A DNA stretch of 32,502 nucleotides from Nitrospirota bacterium (GCA_004298625.1 SCSY01000200.1:1-32502), one strand, 5' to 3'. Positions 23,197 through 31,608 are shown, counted from the first letter of the stretch. A program made the numbers and translations. The notes: generated by a model from the sequence alone, not told the origin.

Positions 23197-23559
23197 ATGA
23201 AAAGAGAGCAAGCTTTCAAGAGATGGGAACTATGCGAGGCCGACCTTGAGGACATAACCCCTGAGAAGGCCAGGGACCTTATCATAAAGTGCTTTTATGA
23301 GGCGCAAAAAGAGACCTTCATAAGGGCAAGGAAGCAGATAGGCGTCCGTTCCAGCGACGAAGACATACATGCCAGTGTAGCTGCGGGGGTAAGGCAGGCA
23401 TCTAAAGAAACCGGCGGAGATTTTGAGAAACCTACAAAGGAAGGTCTGGCAAAGGTATTGGAAGTTCTTGCAAAAAGATCGGCGTCCTGGGGAACCCCCC
23501 AGGACATCATAGAGCATCATAAAAAACAGATACGGATAATACTGGAGCGGCTCAAGTAA
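23197..23559 (+). CDS. Small conserved protein of unknown function
   Basis: A 120-residue charged, mainly helical soluble protein. It contains EKARDLIIKCFYEAQKETFI and ends IIEHHKKQIRIILERLK. I do not recognise a family. It starts 13 nt after leuB and is almost certainly in the same transcript. A downstream gene so close to an isopropylmalate dehydrogenase might assist it or modulate its activity, but that is only inference from position. Confidence 0.7.
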   Translation: MKREQAFKRWELCEADLEDITPEKARDLIIKCFYEAQKETFIRARKQIGVRSSDEDIHASVAAGVRQASKETGGDFEKPTKEGLAKVLEVLAKRSASWGTPQDIIEHHKKQIRIILERLK

Positions 23560-23566
23560 TTCTTTA

Positions 23567-24574
23567 TCATGGATGGTCAAGTATTGAAGCCCGGGGTATG
23601 ATGAGCCTGTATTCTTCGTAAGTCACTGCTGAATTCCACTTGCCAGCTATCTTTCCAACCCCAACCGCGCCAAAGAACAGGCATATAACCAGAACTGCAA
23701 ATATAACAGGATTCAAGACTCTCTTCTTTGTGAAACCGATGTCAAGCGCTCCCTTCGCAGGGCAATGGCTTACACATGTTAGACATCCAGTGCATTCAGG
23801 GGATTTGATTCTTATCTTTTTATCAACAGGCAGAAGCGATGGGCAGTTCCTTGAGCATTTTCCGCAGTCAATGCATGAGTCGGTATTCCTTGTTATCTTT
23901 AAAAGACTGCCGAAGCTTATAAGCCCTAACATTGCTCCGTAAGGGCATAAATACCTGCACCAGAAATTCTTGAATGGAAGCGAGAGCAGAAACAATATGA
24001 GCAATGTAACAAACGTCACGGTCGTCATATTCGTGAAGAAATAGAGCATCTTTACATCGGCAATCTTATAGTAATCGCCTTCAAGGAATCTTAGAATCGC
24101 AAAAGAAGGCATCTTTATAACTATTACATAGATAAAAAACAACATCAGGATATATTTCAAAGACCTCAAAGGATAATCGGCATACCGGTGCATTACGAAA
24201 TTCCTGTTGAAAATCTTTCTCCCGAGTTTCCAGACAAAATCCGAAAGTGCGCCGACAGGGCATATCCATCCGCAAAAGCTTTTCTTAAGCAGCAATGCCA
24301 TCAGGATTGCCGCGATGAATATTACAAGCCCTGCAGGGTGGATTCGGTCGAATATACCTGCGGTAATCCATAGCTTTAACGCCATCAAGGCGCCGATGGG
24401 AAGGAATCCTTCAACCGAGGCCGGCCTGCCGACCGGCGTTAACAATGTGTTTGCAGAAGAGAAGTAATCAACAAACAAATAAAACCTGTATCCGGCATAA
24501 ATAAGAAAAAAGAAGACAGACCACTGGACCGCGTATCTTATATATCTCAGATATGAACGGTCAATCTTTTCCAT
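23567..24574 (-). CDS. Membrane polyferredoxin, NapH/NosR-like 4Fe-4S protein
   Basis: A 335-residue inner-membrane electron-transfer protein with about five membrane segments. Two membrane-proximal cysteine clusters, CGWICPVGALSDF and CRYLCPYGAM, resemble those of NapH/NosR/CcoG-type proteins. Two soluble [4Fe-4S] motifs follow: CIDCGKCSRNCP and CTGCLTCVSHCP. By analogy it moves electrons between quinol and a periplasmic or cytoplasmic partner, which I cannot name here. It is convergent with the small gene at 23559 and separated from it by 7 nt. Confidence 0.88.
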   Translation of the reverse strand: MEKIDRSYLRYIRYAVQWSVFFFLIYAGYRFYLFVDYFSSANTLLTPVGRPASVEGFLPIGALMALKLWITAGIFDRIHPAGLVIFIAAILMALLLKKSFCGWICPVGALSDFVWKLGRKIFNRNFVMHRYADYPLRSLKYILMLFFIYVIVIKMPSFAILRFLEGDYYKIADVKMLYFFTNMTTVTFVTLLILFLLSLPFKNFWCRYLCPYGAMLGLISFGSLLKITRNTDSCIDCGKCSRNCPSLLPVDKKIRIKSPECTGCLTCVSHCPAKGALDIGFTKKRVLNPVIFAVLVICLFFGAVGVGKIAGKWNSAVTYEEYRLIIPRASILDHP

Positions 24575-24618
24575 GTTTGATTTTAACCTGTTTCTTTAGC
24601 GGAAGGATATGATTTAAA

Positions 24619-24936
24619 TCAGGATTGGCTTTCAAGTATCTGCATGTCAAGCAGCCTTGCTCCGTGTATAACGCGCATTATAATTACCCGTGCCCCATCT
24701 ATTCTAAAAATTGTTCTGTAATTGCCATAGATGAGGTGACGGTACTTTCCGCCTAATTCGTGTGATTCCGGGATAACAGCACAGCGCATAGGGGATGTCT
24801 CCAGTGTCTCTATCTGTCGTTCGATTTCATCAACCAATCTGATTGCCGCAGTCTTGCTGTCTGTTGAAATATAATCAAAAATATACTGTATATCGGCCTC
24901 GGCTATACGGGTAATCTCAACCTTATGCCTTAGCAC
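24619..24936 (-). CDS. ParE/RelE-family toxin
   Basis: A 105-residue RelE/ParE-fold protein. Family features are VEITRIAEADIQYIFDYIS, DEIERQIETLETSPMRC and KYRHLIYGNYRTIFRIDGAR. The last is the positively charged active-surface strand. RelE members cleave mRNA on the ribosome and ParE members poison gyrase; the ParE-like strand pattern is suggestive, but the target is unproven. It overlaps the 3' end of the upstream antitoxin by 14 nt, the usual antitoxin-first order. Confidence 0.9.
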   Translation of the reverse strand: MLRHKVEITRIAEADIQYIFDYISTDSKTAAIRLVDEIERQIETLETSPMRCAVIPESHELGGKYRHLIYGNYRTIFRIDGARVIIMRVIHGARLLDMQILESQS

Positions 24937-25201
24937 GCCGCTTAAACTCCTTTAAAAATTCCCGCGCCGGCCTGGTACGCCTTTCTTTTACATCGGTTTC
25001 GGCTTCCGCAATCAGAGCGCCCAGGTTCAGCGCTTTGAGTTTTTTTTCGAAGACCTCAACATTAAGCAGTACAGCATCGGGTTTGCCGTTGACCGTAACA
25101 ATTATCGGCCTGCCAGTGCGGTGAAGCTGCTTAAAGACATCGCCTGTTTTTTTCTTTAAATCAGAGACTGTCTTAATATCCTCAGTAATACTTACAGACA
25201 T
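24923..25201 (-). CDS. Phd/YefM-family antitoxin
   Basis: A 92-residue antitoxin with the N-terminal DNA-binding fold DLKKKTGDVFKQLHRTGRP and the typical IIVTVNGKPDAVLLNVEVFE strand pair. The C-terminal helix (EFLKEFKRRAKA) should bind and neutralise the toxin. AAAGGA lies upstream. A 14-bp perfect palindrome at 25223-25236 lies just upstream and probably serves as its autoregulatory operator. Confidence 0.9.
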   Translation of the reverse strand: MSVSITEDIKTVSDLKKKTGDVFKQLHRTGRPIIVTVNGKPDAVLLNVEVFEKKLKALNLGALIAEAETDVKERRTRPAREFLKEFKRRAKA

Positions 25202-25222
25202 CTTTTCTCACATCCTTTCTAA

Positions 25223-25236
25223 TACTAAATTTAGTA
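25223..25236 (-). promoter_or_regulatory. Toxin-antitoxin operator palindrome
   Basis: TACTAAATTTAGTA is a perfect 14-bp palindrome 22 nt upstream of the antitoxin start. On the minus strand it overlaps a TATACT -10-like hexamer, so bound antitoxin could block transcription, as in other Phd/YefM systems. The binding itself is inferred. Confidence 0.5.
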
Positions 25237-25395
25237 TAAAATATCATACCATAACTAACTAAAAGTTGGGAGCTGATTTTTTTATTGGAGGAACAGGTGC
25301 CTCTCCCGCGCCGGAAGTTTTTGGGGGCAGCTATGCAATGCTCTGTCGAACTTGCGCGCTTGCTTGCTTCCATCCTGAATTCTATGTTGACGACC

Positions 25396-25947
25396 TTAAA
25401 GATGTTTCTTTGCAAGCTCCATTAAGCCGAATATCTTCAGGTCAATGGCATTTCCCTGCGTGCTTAAAGCATTCACCCTGTCATAAAATTCAGTTATCGG
25501 AATATTTAAAACCTCGATGTCCTCTGTCTCATCCCTTTGGCCGTTGCCCTTAAACTCAAGCCCTTTTGCAAGATATACGGTAAGCGTCTCGTCTGAAGAG
25601 CCTGATGATACAGGTCCCTCGGCGAGAAAAATCAATTCCCCGGCAGAATATCCGGTTTCCTCAAGAAGCTCTCTCCTTGCGGCAGCTTCGAGGGTTTCGC
25701 CTTTATCGTTAAGCCCTGCGGGAAACTCTATCACATATCTTCCAACAGCCGGCCTGAACTGTCTTATAATAAGCGCCTCCCTCCCTGCCGTAACAGGCAC
25801 GATTGCAACAATGCCGTCACAGTTAACTCTCTCAAATACCTCCCAGTCTCTTATCGAGCCGCTTGAATCTCTGTACGTTACACTCACGCACCTCAAAAAT
25901 TTTCCGCTCCATAAAATCTTTTTTTCTAAAATTTCATACATGCGCAC
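25396..25947 (-). CDS. Nudix hydrolase, ADP-ribose pyrophosphatase type
   Basis: A 183-residue Nudix enzyme. The Nudix box begins at GLNDKGETLEAAAR and continues RELLEETGY, matching G-x5-E-x7-REUxEExGU exactly, with the metal-binding glutamates intact. Upstream PVTAGREALIIRQFRPAVGR and downstream GSSDETLTVYLAKGLEF fit the NudF/ADP-ribose pyrophosphatase subgroup. The substrate would be ADP-ribose or a similar nucleoside diphosphate sugar. The 194-nt gap to the toxin-antitoxin start has no convincing gene. Confidence 0.9.
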   Translation of the reverse strand: MRMYEILEKKILWSGKFLRCVSVTYRDSSGSIRDWEVFERVNCDGIVAIVPVTAGREALIIRQFRPAVGRYVIEFPAGLNDKGETLEAAARRELLEETGYSAGELIFLAEGPVSSGSSDETLTVYLAKGLEFKGNGQRDETEDIEVLNIPITEFYDRVNALSTQGNAIDLKIFGLMELAKKHL

Positions 25948-26001
25948 TCCCGTTATAAAATGATTGCTCTTGACTCATGGGTGAACATAAGAATAAAATC
26001 A

Positions 26002-26077
26002 TGGTGGGCAGTCGCAGAATCGAACTGCGGACACGAGGCTTTTCAGGCCTCTGCTCTACCGACTGAGCTAACTGCCC
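26002..26077 (-). tRNA. tRNA-Phe(GAA)
   Basis: A 76-nt cloverleaf on the minus strand. The acceptor arm pairs GGGCAGT with ACTGCCC and the 3' CCA is encoded. The anticodon stem GAGGC/GCCTC encloses the loop CTGAAAA, giving GAA. The T-arm contains GTTCGATTC and the D-arm AGCTCAGTCGGTAGAGC. No introns or mismatched stems are seen. Confidence 0.97.
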
Positions 26078-26094
26078 TGTATGATTAAGCGCAG

Positions 26095-26167
26095 AGTTAA
26101 AAATTAAAATTATAAGTTAAACCTTAATTGCAATCTTGTTGGATTAACTTTTAACTTTACACTTTTA
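26095..26167. repeat. TTAAC word inverted repeat between tRNA-Phe and lnt
   Basis: The left arm (26095-26121) holds GTTAAAAATTAAAA and AAGTTAAA; the right arm (26143-26167) holds TTAACTTTTAACTTTACAC. The arms are loosely inverse-complementary. They flank a short spacer between divergent genes. The AT-rich composition makes the call less secure than the AGTG copies. Confidence 0.4.
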
Positions 26168-26186
26168 TCTTTTTTATTGTCAAGGC

Positions 26187-27752
26187 ATGAGAAAATTTAT
26201 AACTGATAACTTCTTCCTTTACGGACCCTCCGTGCTTTCGGGGGTTCTGCTCATTTTCTGTTTCCCAAAATTCGATTTTTTCCCTCTGGCATGGGTCGCC
26301 CTTACGCCTTTTTTAATCTCGCTTTTGAATAAAAGGCCGGGCGAGGCGTTTCGCGCAGGTTTTTTTATGGGCCTACCGTATTTTTTTGGAACCCTGTATT
26401 GGATATACCATTCAATAAACCATTACGGCGGCATTCCTCTCATACCCAGCCTTGCAATAGTCTTTCTTCTCAGCATGTATTTGAGTCTTTACACCGGAAT
26501 ATTTGCGGCGCTTTTTTCCTGGAAGATAGCGACCACGCGGCTTCCCGCCCTTTTTCTTGCGCCTGTCTTGTGGGTAACCCTTGAGTTTGTCCGCTCGTAT
26601 GCGCTCACCGGATTTCCCTGGGCGAGCATCGGCTACTCCCAATACAGATTCCTGCACGCTATCCAGTTTGCCGACATCACGGGGATTTACGGCGTATCTT
26701 TTCTGGTTGTTGCCGTAAACGGCGTTCTTGCCGATTTCTTCATCATCAAAAAACGTCTTCGCGCTATGCCGTTGTTTTCGCTTTCTCCTTCGATAACCGG
26801 GGTCCTGCTGCTTTCGGTTTTCATGGCCTCCGTGTTTGTCTACGGATACTGGCGTCTTGGCGAAAAACGCCCCGGAAAATCAATCCGCACAAGCATTGTC
26901 CAGGGCAGCATCGAGCAGGACAGAAAATGGGACATCGCCTATCAGCAAGAGGTGGTTGATACATACAAAGATTTATCTCAGGCCGCCAATGCCATGTCTC
27001 CCTCTTTAATCGTGTGGCCGGAGACCGCGGTCCCTTTTTATTTCAGCGATGATAAGGTCTTTACACAGGAATTAATCGAGTTTCAGCAGACCTTAAAAAC
27101 ATATCTTTTATTCGGCAGCATTCTCATAAAAAACTCCCCAGCCCCAACCGGCGGAAATGCCTTAACAAACAGCGCCGTGCTTCTCGATCCCGATGGAAAG
27201 CCGACCTTTATTTATGATAAAATACATTTAGTCCCGTTTGGTGAATATGTCCCTCTGAGAAAACTCTTGTTTTTCGTGGATAAGCTTGTTGTGGGAATAG
27301 GAGATTATATTCCGGGTGAGCATTACATCAGGGCTGAAACACCTTATGGAAGTTTCGGTGTTTTTATATGTTACGAGATGATATTCCCGGGTCTTGTAAG
27401 AAAATTTTATTCCCGCGGCGGAGACTTTATGGTGACAATAACAAACGATGCCTGGTTTGGAAAAACAGCAGGGCCTTATCAGCATTTCAGCATGGCGGTA
27501 TTCCGGGCCGTTGAAAACAGGAAGCCGGTCATAAGGGCTGCCAATACAGGGATATCGGGGTTTATTGACAGCAACGGTATGATATTGGAAACAACACCGT
27601 TATTCCGGAAAACCGTCTTGACAACAGACTTTATGACGGATAAGACACGGAGTTTTTATTCCAGATACGGAGACCTGTTTTCATATCTTTGCATAGTGGC
27701 AACTGTGTTGTTATTAGTAAATATTTCGCGGTCTACGAATAATTGGAGGTAA
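26187..27752 (+). CDS. lnt: Apolipoprotein N-acyltransferase
   Basis: A 521-residue inner-membrane enzyme that N-acylates the terminal Cys of lipoproteins in Gram-negative bacteria. The N-terminal half has about six membrane segments. The C-terminal nitrilase-fold domain faces the periplasm. The E-K-C catalytic triad fits LIVWPETAVPFYF (Glu), YDKIHLVPFGEYVP (Lys) and GVFICYEMIFPG (Cys). A last membrane segment, YLCIVATVLLLVNI, closes the protein. It ends 1 nt before the prfB start, and the prfB ribosome binding site lies in its last codons. Confidence 0.96.
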   Translation: MRKFITDNFFLYGPSVLSGVLLIFCFPKFDFFPLAWVALTPFLISLLNKRPGEAFRAGFFMGLPYFFGTLYWIYHSINHYGGIPLIPSLAIVFLLSMYLSLYTGIFAALFSWKIATTRLPALFLAPVLWVTLEFVRSYALTGFPWASIGYSQYRFLHAIQFADITGIYGVSFLVVAVNGVLADFFIIKKRLRAMPLFSLSPSITGVLLLSVFMASVFVYGYWRLGEKRPGKSIRTSIVQGSIEQDRKWDIAYQQEVVDTYKDLSQAANAMSPSLIVWPETAVPFYFSDDKVFTQELIEFQQTLKTYLLFGSILIKNSPAPTGGNALTNSAVLLDPDGKPTFIYDKIHLVPFGEYVPLRKLLFFVDKLVVGIGDYIPGEHYIRAETPYGSFGVFICYEMIFPGLVRKFYSRGGDFMVTITNDAWFGKTAGPYQHFSMAVFRAVENRKPVIRAANTGISGFIDSNGMILETTPLFRKTVLTTDFMTDKTRSFYSRYGDLFSYLCIVATVLLLVNISRSTNNWR

Positions 27753-27753
27753 T

Positions 27754-28864
27754 ATGTTGCTTCAGGCTGAACTTAAAGAAGAACTATCACTTTTAAGGGC
27801 CTTGACGGAGTCCCTTAGAGGTTATCTTTGATGTTGCAGTTCTTCGTAAAGAAATAGAGGATATTAATAAAGAGCTTTCTTCGGCGTCTGTCTGGGACTC
27901 GCCTCAAAAAATGCACGGCCTGCAAAAAAGAAAGGCGTATATTGAAGACGTGCTCTTGCCGTTTGAGGCTGCATCCGACAAACTTGCTTACCTCGAAGAG
28001 TCCTTAAAAATACTCGATGAAGACGAGGGTGAAGTATTTCTCCAGGAGATCCGGCAGGAGGTCAAAGACCTGCGCAAAGAACTCGAAGATCTGGAACTCA
28101 GACACCTCCTTTCCGAAGAGCTTGATAAAAACAATGCAATTGTCTCTATCCATCCCGGCGCAGGCGGAACAGAAAGCCAGGATTGGGCGCAGATGCTGAT
28201 GAGAATGTATTTGCGCTGGGCGGAACAGCACAAATTTAACGCCCAGATCGTTGATCTTCAGCCAGGTGAAGAGGCTGGAATCAAGGGTGTAACTATAACC
28301 ATAAACGGGTCGTATGCATACGGCTTTATAAAGGCAGAGGCCGGCGTGCACAGGCTTGTCAGAATTTCCCCTTATGATGCAAATAAAAGGAGGCATACCT
28401 CTTTTGCCGCTGTTCTTGTTTATCCGGAAATCGAAGAAGATATAAATATTGAAATAAAACCTGATGAATTAAAGATTGACACATTCAGGGCTTCAGGGGC
28501 AGGCGGTCAGCATGTAAATAAAACTTCATCCGCAGTCAGGTTGACTCATATTCCCACAGGGATTGTCACAACATGCCAGAATGAACGTTCGCAGCATAAA
28601 AATAAGGCGACGGCTCTGAAAATTCTGAAGGCGCGTCTTTTTGCTCTTTCAGTTAAGGAACAGGACGCTAAGATTAAGGGAATGGTCGGCGATAAAAAAG
28701 ATATAGCGTGGGGCAGTCAGATAAGGTCTTACGTGCTTCAGCCGTATCGTCTTGTTAAGGACCATAGAACGGGTTTGGAGATTGGGAATGTTGATTCTGT
28801 GCTTAACGGCAACATTGATGAATTTATAAAAGGTTATCTGAAAAATAGAAAAGGAAAGGTGTAA
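27754..28864 (+). CDS. prfB: Peptide chain release factor 2, programmed +1 frameshift
   Basis: RF2 terminates translation at UGA and UAA. The gene begins with ATG at 27754 and 25 codons ending GGT TAT CTT, then an in-frame TGA (27829-27831). A +1 shift at CTT T continues GAT GTT GCA to the stop at 28864, giving about 369 residues. This is the classic autoregulatory RF2 frameshift. The upstream SD-like element is AGAGGT rather than the usual AGGGGG. The catalytic GGQ is present in SGAGGQHVNKTSSAV. The stop-recognition tripeptide, normally SPF, reads SPY (RISPYDANKRR). Starting at the ATG at 27911 would miss domain 1. Confidence 0.95.
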
Positions 28865-29157
28865 CTACTTCTTCTTTAAAGAATTAAGTATTTAATAGTA
28901 GTAGTAATAGGTAGTGTTGGTAAGTGGAAATATCAATATCATATTTGTTTCATAAAGGTTTTTAGTGTTGATAAGCAAAGCAAAATCAGCGCGAGTATTA
29001 AACAAAAATCAGCAGAGGAAAAAGAGAACAATATACTAACAGATAAACTAACAACTTCCTTGCTTGTGTTTATAAAGATAGGATATAATAGTCCACCATC
29101 CGGGGAGAGTTACTAACACCTGTTAGTAGATTGTTAATAAAAATATAAGGCAAGGCA
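28865..29157. other. oriC: Candidate chromosomal replication origin (oriC) upstream of dnaA
   Basis: This 293-nt AT-rich gap between prfB and dnaA has no gene. On the minus strand, three boxes share the form TTATNAACA: 28966-28974 (TTATCAACA), 29067-29075 (TTATAAACA) and 29132-29140 (TTATTAACA). They are one to two mismatches from the DnaA consensus TTATCCACA. A TAG/TAA triplet run (28896-28910) resembles DnaA-trio elements. ACTAACA heptamers occur at 29035, 29047 and 29112, with an inverted TGTTAGT at 29121. Location next to dnaA-dnaN-gyrB supports an origin, but function is inferred. Confidence 0.55.
29111..29128 (+). promoter_or_regulatory. Inverted repeat before dnaA
   Basis: TACTAACA-CC-TGTTAGTA is a perfect 8-bp inverted repeat with a 2-nt spacer, ending 29 nt before the dnaA ATG. 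It could be an operator for dnaA autoregulation or an origin-protein site. Confidence 0.45.
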
Positions 29158-30489
29158 ATGAGCATAGAAGAAATTTGGGAGAAGAGTCTTTCAATAATAG
29201 AAGAGAAGGTCGGAAACAGCATATTTGAACTATGGTTCAGGCCTATCAAACCGCTTCATATAAAAGAGCAACAACTGACCCTTGAGGTGCCGAACAGATT
29301 CTTTAAGGAGTGGATAGAAGACTACTATCCGATTCTCGTAAACGAGGCGCTGGAGAAGATTTTGGGCCATCCTGTGACCTTGAAATATAAAATATCGGAA
29401 AAAGAAACTGCCGATATAAAAAGGCAGGAGGCTAAACTCGAAAACAGGAAGACCAAACTTGCAAGCAGGGGCATATACCTTAATCCAAAATATACCTTTG
29501 AGAACTTTATCGGCGGACCCAGCAATCAGTTTGCCGAGGCAGCGGCAAAGGCTGTGGCAGGCAGTCCGGGCAAGGTTTACAATCCCTTGTTTATTTATGG
29601 AGGCGTTGGTCTCGGGAAAACGCATTTAATAAGCGCAATCGGCAATAATGTTATAGACAACAAACACGAGTATAATGTGCTTTATGTGTCCTCGGAGCAA
29701 TTTACAAATGAGGTCGTATCGGCAATAAGGCACGGGAAGACAGAGGAACTGAAAAAAAAATACAGGAATGTTGATCTGCTTCTCATAGACGACATTCAGT
29801 TTGTGGAAAACAAGGTCCAGACACAGGAAGAGCTGTTCTATACGATTAATTCTCTTTATGAGAAACAGCGGCAGATAGTCATTTCCAGCGACAGGCCGCC
29901 TAAGGAGATAAAGTCTGTGACAGACAGGCTGCGGTCGCGTTTCGGTATGGGACTTATCGCCGACATACAGGCGCCGGAATTCGAGACGCGCGTGGCAATC
30001 ATCCACAAAAAAGCGGCAATGGAGAGGATAAACCTGAAAGAAGATGTTATAAATTTTATTGCGTCTAAAATAAAAACAAACATTCGGGAACTTGAAGGGG
30101 GACTGATCAGGCTCGGGGCTCAGGCCGCGCTGACAGGCAGCCCGATAGATGTGAGCATGGCAAAAAATGTTTTGAAGGACTTTATCCAGGATGATGAAAA
30201 GCCGATAACAGTGGAGCAGATACAAAAAACAGTCTGTGAATATTTCGGCCTTAAAATGCAGGACTTAAAGGCCAGAAAAAGAACCAAAGAGGTGGCTCTG
30301 CCGAGGCAGATAGCAATGTATCTGAGCAAGCAGCTTACAGCAGGCTCTCTGAGCGATATAGGGAAAAACATGGGGGGCAAGGATCACGCAACAGTTATCT
30401 ATGCCTGCAAGCAGATAGAAGATAAAAAATCAAAAGACGAGAATTTTAACAGGATGGTAGAGACCCTGTCTCATAAAATAAAACCTTAA
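29158..30489 (+). CDS. dnaA: Chromosomal replication initiator protein DnaA
   Basis: A 443-residue initiator that binds oriC and opens the duplex. N-terminal domain I starts IEEIWEKSLSIIEEKVGNS. A short linker, KRQEAKLENRKTKL, follows. The AAA+ domain III has Walker A GGVGLGKTHLISAIG, Walker B LLLIDDIQFVENK and sensor DRLRSRFGMGL. Domain IV carries the DnaA-box binding GGKDHATVIYACKQIE. Length is normal. It is followed by dnaN after 13 nt, as in most bacteria. Confidence 0.98.
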   Translation: MSIEEIWEKSLSIIEEKVGNSIFELWFRPIKPLHIKEQQLTLEVPNRFFKEWIEDYYPILVNEALEKILGHPVTLKYKISEKETADIKRQEAKLENRKTKLASRGIYLNPKYTFENFIGGPSNQFAEAAAKAVAGSPGKVYNPLFIYGGVGLGKTHLISAIGNNVIDNKHEYNVLYVSSEQFTNEVVSAIRHGKTEELKKKYRNVDLLLIDDIQFVENKVQTQEELFYTINSLYEKQRQIVISSDRPPKEIKSVTDRLRSRFGMGLIADIQAPEFETRVAIIHKKAAMERINLKEDVINFIASKIKTNIRELEGGLIRLGAQAALTGSPIDVSMAKNVLKDFIQDDEKPITVEQIQKTVCEYFGLKMQDLKARKRTKEVALPRQIAMYLSKQLTAGSLSDIGKNMGGKDHATVIYACKQIEDKKSKDENFNRMVETLSHKIKP

Positions 30490-30502
30490 TTTAGGAGGGG
30501 AC

Positions 30503-31606
30503 ATGAAGCTGAGCGTATCTAAGGCGGAATTGCAGGAAAAACTTTCGAATATTCAGAACATTGTCGAAAAAAGGAATACGATGCCGGTATTGAGCCACTT
30601 TCTTTTAGACGCAGGCAAAAAGAAATCGTATATAATTGCCACGGACCTTGAAACAGCAATCAAAGAACCTCTTGATATAAAAGTTGAAAAAGAAGGTAAA
30701 CTCTGCATCCCTGCAAGAAAGATGTTTGAGATAGTAAGAGAGGTGGACGGAGATATAACAATGGAGTCCGAGGACGGGCAGTGGCTCAAGGTTCGCGCCG
30801 GGATGAGCAAGTTCAAGCTTGCCTGCCTTTCAGCAAGCGAATTCCCTGCATGGCCGGGCATGGAAAATGTAGAAGAGATGCAGATGGACACGAAAAATCT
30901 CGTGGAGATGATAGAGAAAAGCCTTTATGCAGCAGGAGAGAGCGATACAAGGTATACCCTGAACGGCCTCCTGTTTCATGCAATGCCGGGCAGTGAAGAA
31001 ATAAATGTTGTGGGCACGGACGGTCACAGACTGGCCTGTATAAGCAGGAAGATAGACACTCCGTTAAAGGAAGAAAAAAAGGTTATCGTGCCGAGGAAGG
31101 CAGCGGCAGAGGTCAGGAAATTTCTTGACGGGGATATTGATAAGATAATAGTAGTTATCGGCAAAAGCCACGTGATGTTCAAGATAGAGGACGTGCAGTT
31201 TCTGACAAGGCTGATAGAGGGCACATATCCGAATTATGAACAGGTGATTCCCTCAGGCAATGAAAAGAAGATTGCAATCAACAAGGAAGAGTTTATAAAA
31301 GCGCTTCGGAGGGTATCTGTAATGAGCAGGGAAAAAAGCAATGCCATAAAAGCAGATTTTAGCGACGGGTCTCTATCAGTTTCAGCTTCAAACCCGGACC
31401 TTGGAGAGGCAAAAGATGAGGTCAAAGTAGAATATAAAGGCGAGCCGCTTTCCATGGGTTTTAATGCAAAGTATCTGCTGGATGCCCTGAATGCCATGTC
31501 CGGAGACAATATTGTCTTTGAACTTCAGGACCCGTTAAGCCCTACGCTTTTAAAAGAACAAGGCAGTGATAGTTATAAATGCGTGATAATGCCGATGAGA
31601 GTATAA
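30503..31606 (+). CDS. dnaN: DNA polymerase III subunit beta (sliding clamp)
   Basis: A 367-residue clamp that tethers the polymerase. It begins MKLSVSKAELQEKLSNIQNI and has three clamp-fold domains, with TLNGLLFHAMPGSE and VGTDGHRLACISR in the middle and the C-terminal YKCVIMPMRV closing the hydrophobic pocket. AGGAGGGG lies 7 nt before the ATG. It is co-oriented with dnaA and gyrB. The stop is followed after 2 nt by an AGTG/CACT repeat. Confidence 0.98.
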   Translation: MKLSVSKAELQEKLSNIQNIVEKRNTMPVLSHFLLDAGKKKSYIIATDLETAIKEPLDIKVEKEGKLCIPARKMFEIVREVDGDITMESEDGQWLKVRAGMSKFKLACLSASEFPAWPGMENVEEMQMDTKNLVEMIEKSLYAAGESDTRYTLNGLLFHAMPGSEEINVVGTDGHRLACISRKIDTPLKEEKKVIVPRKAAAEVRKFLDGDIDKIIVVIGKSHVMFKIEDVQFLTRLIEGTYPNYEQVIPSGNEKKIAINKEEFIKALRRVSVMSREKSNAIKADFSDGSLSVSASNPDLGEAKDEVKVEYKGEPLSMGFNAKYLLDALNAMSGDNIVFELQDPLSPTLLKEQGSDSYKCVIMPMRV

Positions 31607-31608
31607 AA

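Noticed and set aside
25266..25553. 95-codon plus-strand open frame in the gap before the Nudix gene
   Set aside because: It runs antisense into the Nudix gene, starts at a weak codon without a good ribosome binding site, and its composition matches no family. It may be a remnant, but I cannot support a gene.
27911..28864. A shorter RF2 starting at ATG 27911
   Set aside because: The full-length gene is restored by the known +1 frameshift at CTT TGA, and the shorter form would lack the N-terminal domain.
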